Under the pieces are notes generated by a model. The model saw nothing but the letters and a program-made list of their open reading frames with translations. It was not told the DNA's origin and did no database searches. Of a DNA stretch of 5,718 nucleotides, positions 5,059-5,718 are shown piece by piece. A program made the translations under genes and the position numbers. Origin of the DNA: Bacteroidota bacterium (GTDB lineage Bacteria; Bacteroidota; Bacteroidia; UBA8524); the NCBI GenBank assembly GCA_003531115.1, contig DQHT01000028.1, positions 1 through 5,718 of the forward strand, written 5' to 3'. The stretch's first letter is position 1. Each line of letters starts with the position of its first letter.

Positions 5059-5634
5059 CTAATCCAGCTGCCTCCTCAGAAAACATAAAGTCCTGAAATT
5101 ATTCAACTCCTTTTCGATCATATGCGGACTTTCTGTTTTTAGCCTTTCTCCAAGCCGGTCAATAATTTCCTTGCTCCGGTTGAATTCATAGGCGAAGATG
5201 CCTTCCTTTCCCATCGGGACTAAAAAAGTGGCCCAGGAATATTGATGGATGTGTAGAGTCAGGGTTTTAAATCTCCTTTTCAGAATAAGTGTATTTCCCA
5301 GAACCGACCATTTCCCGCTAATCCTTTTGTTTCTACCACGAACAACATCTGACCAACTACCTTCTGAGAAAGAGGAATCCGGATTAAGAATAAGAAAATG
5401 CCCTTGATAGCCCGGTAAAACGAAAAAATTATACTTGCCATAAAGAGAATCCCTTGTCAGGACCTGGAATGTAAGGGTATCCTGCTTAGGCACGGTGTCA
5501 AACTTTCGGGCCCAAGAGTATGTTTCCATGGAAGAAATATTTTTAAAATCCCTGTTGCAGGAGAGGAGGGTTGCCAGAAGGAAAAGGAAGATGAAGGGTT
5601 TTATCAAAATAAGAATACGATAATTCCCCCTCAA
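5059..5634 (-). CDS. Hypothetical lipoprotein (191 aa, probable TTG start)
   Basis: I do not recognise a named family. The N-terminus has a long hydrophobic stretch (about residues 13-24) and the lipobox LLSC with C26 as the lipidated cysteine, so it is likely a lipoprotein. The middle part, LILNPDSSFSEGSW (81-94) and then ISGKWSVLGNTLILKRR (105-121), has the alternating pattern of small beta-barrel or lipocalin-like lipoproteins common in Bacteroidota, in which a GxW strand follows a DxSF strand. The C-terminal 40 residues are charged and probably helical. No ATG precedes the signal peptide. The TTG at 5634-5632 has AAGG five bases upstream, which could serve as a weak ribosome-binding site, and an in-frame stop a few codons before it. 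A TTG at residue 10 (5607) would give a shorter signal that is also acceptable. The function is unknown. Confidence 0.75.
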   Translation of the reverse strand: MRGNYRILILIKPFIFLFLLATLLSCNRDFKNISSMETYSWARKFDTVPKQDTLTFQVLTRDSLYGKYNFFVLPGYQGHFLILNPDSSFSEGSWSDVVRGRNKRISGKWSVLGNTLILKRRFKTLTLHIHQYSWATFLVPMGKEGIFAYEFNRSKEIIDRLGERLKTESPHMIEKELNNFRTLCFLRRQLD

Positions 5635-5718
5635 GTTAACCTTAAATCAGAAATTCTTCCAGTCTTCGCTCCCCGGTGAAGCAGAACTCCTACGTCGTTC
5701 GTTTCACCGCTCCGCCGC
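5635..5718. other. Intergenic end of window with GC-rich inverted repeat
   Basis: No gene is seen. CGGTGAA (5674-5680) and TTCACCG (5703-5709) form 7-bp arms around a 22-nt spacer. The minus strand shares GGAGCGG and GAGCGAAG with the GC-rich segment at about 4901-4930, suggesting decayed copies of a common intergenic repeat. The window ends inside this stretch. Confidence 0.4.

Noticed and set aside
4838..5086. Minus-strand 82-codon open frame between the two hypotheticals
   Set aside because: It is a translation of three heptamer arrays and overlaps the end of the lipoprotein gene.

Overview
The window looks like a piece of a Bacteroidota (Bacteroidetes) chromosome. Three exact or near matches to the Bacteroidota sigma-factor box TAnnTTTG lie where promoters are needed. 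Start codons lack Shine-Dalgarno sequences and several sit in A-rich leaders. The proteins (a DUF3494 ice-binding-like lipoprotein with a VTGGG-type C-terminal beta domain, and small lipobox-bearing hypotheticals) are also typical of that phylum. The genus cannot be told from the sequence. There are no RNA genes, CRISPR arrays, insertion sequences or phage genes.

Layout. (1) 52-807 (-) is a sterol desaturase / fatty acid hydroxylase-type membrane di-iron enzyme, divergent from (2) 915-1541 (+), a TetR-family repressor. Their 107-bp shared intergenic region holds a perfect 14-bp palindrome and a second near-perfect copy 40 bp away. These overlap the predicted promoters of both genes, so this looks like an autoregulated repressor-enzyme pair. 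The repressor has a Cys and a Lys at the positions I align with the redox pair of E. coli NemR. (3) 1640-2863 (-) is a lipoprotein with an ice-binding-like DUF3494 domain and a second C-terminal beta domain, followed by a good intrinsic terminator. (4) 2864-3202 is a 339-bp gene-free stretch with heptamer repeats, a strong hairpin and promoters. (5) 3203-4066 (+) is an alpha/beta hydrolase with a complete catalytic triad. (6) 4169-4819 (-) and 5059-5634 (-) are two unrecognised exported proteins (Sec signal peptide, lipoprotein), both apparently starting at non-ATG codons and separated by repeat-rich DNA.

Apart from the repressor/hydroxylase pair, the genes look like independent single-gene transcription units. 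The most striking non-coding structure is a set of seven short tandem arrays, all with an exact 7-bp period, belonging to four sequence families and confined to the intergenic gaps. Three of the families occur twice, each time in the same orientation. No complete novel system is evident. The repressor/operator module and the heptamer arrays are the parts most worth following up.
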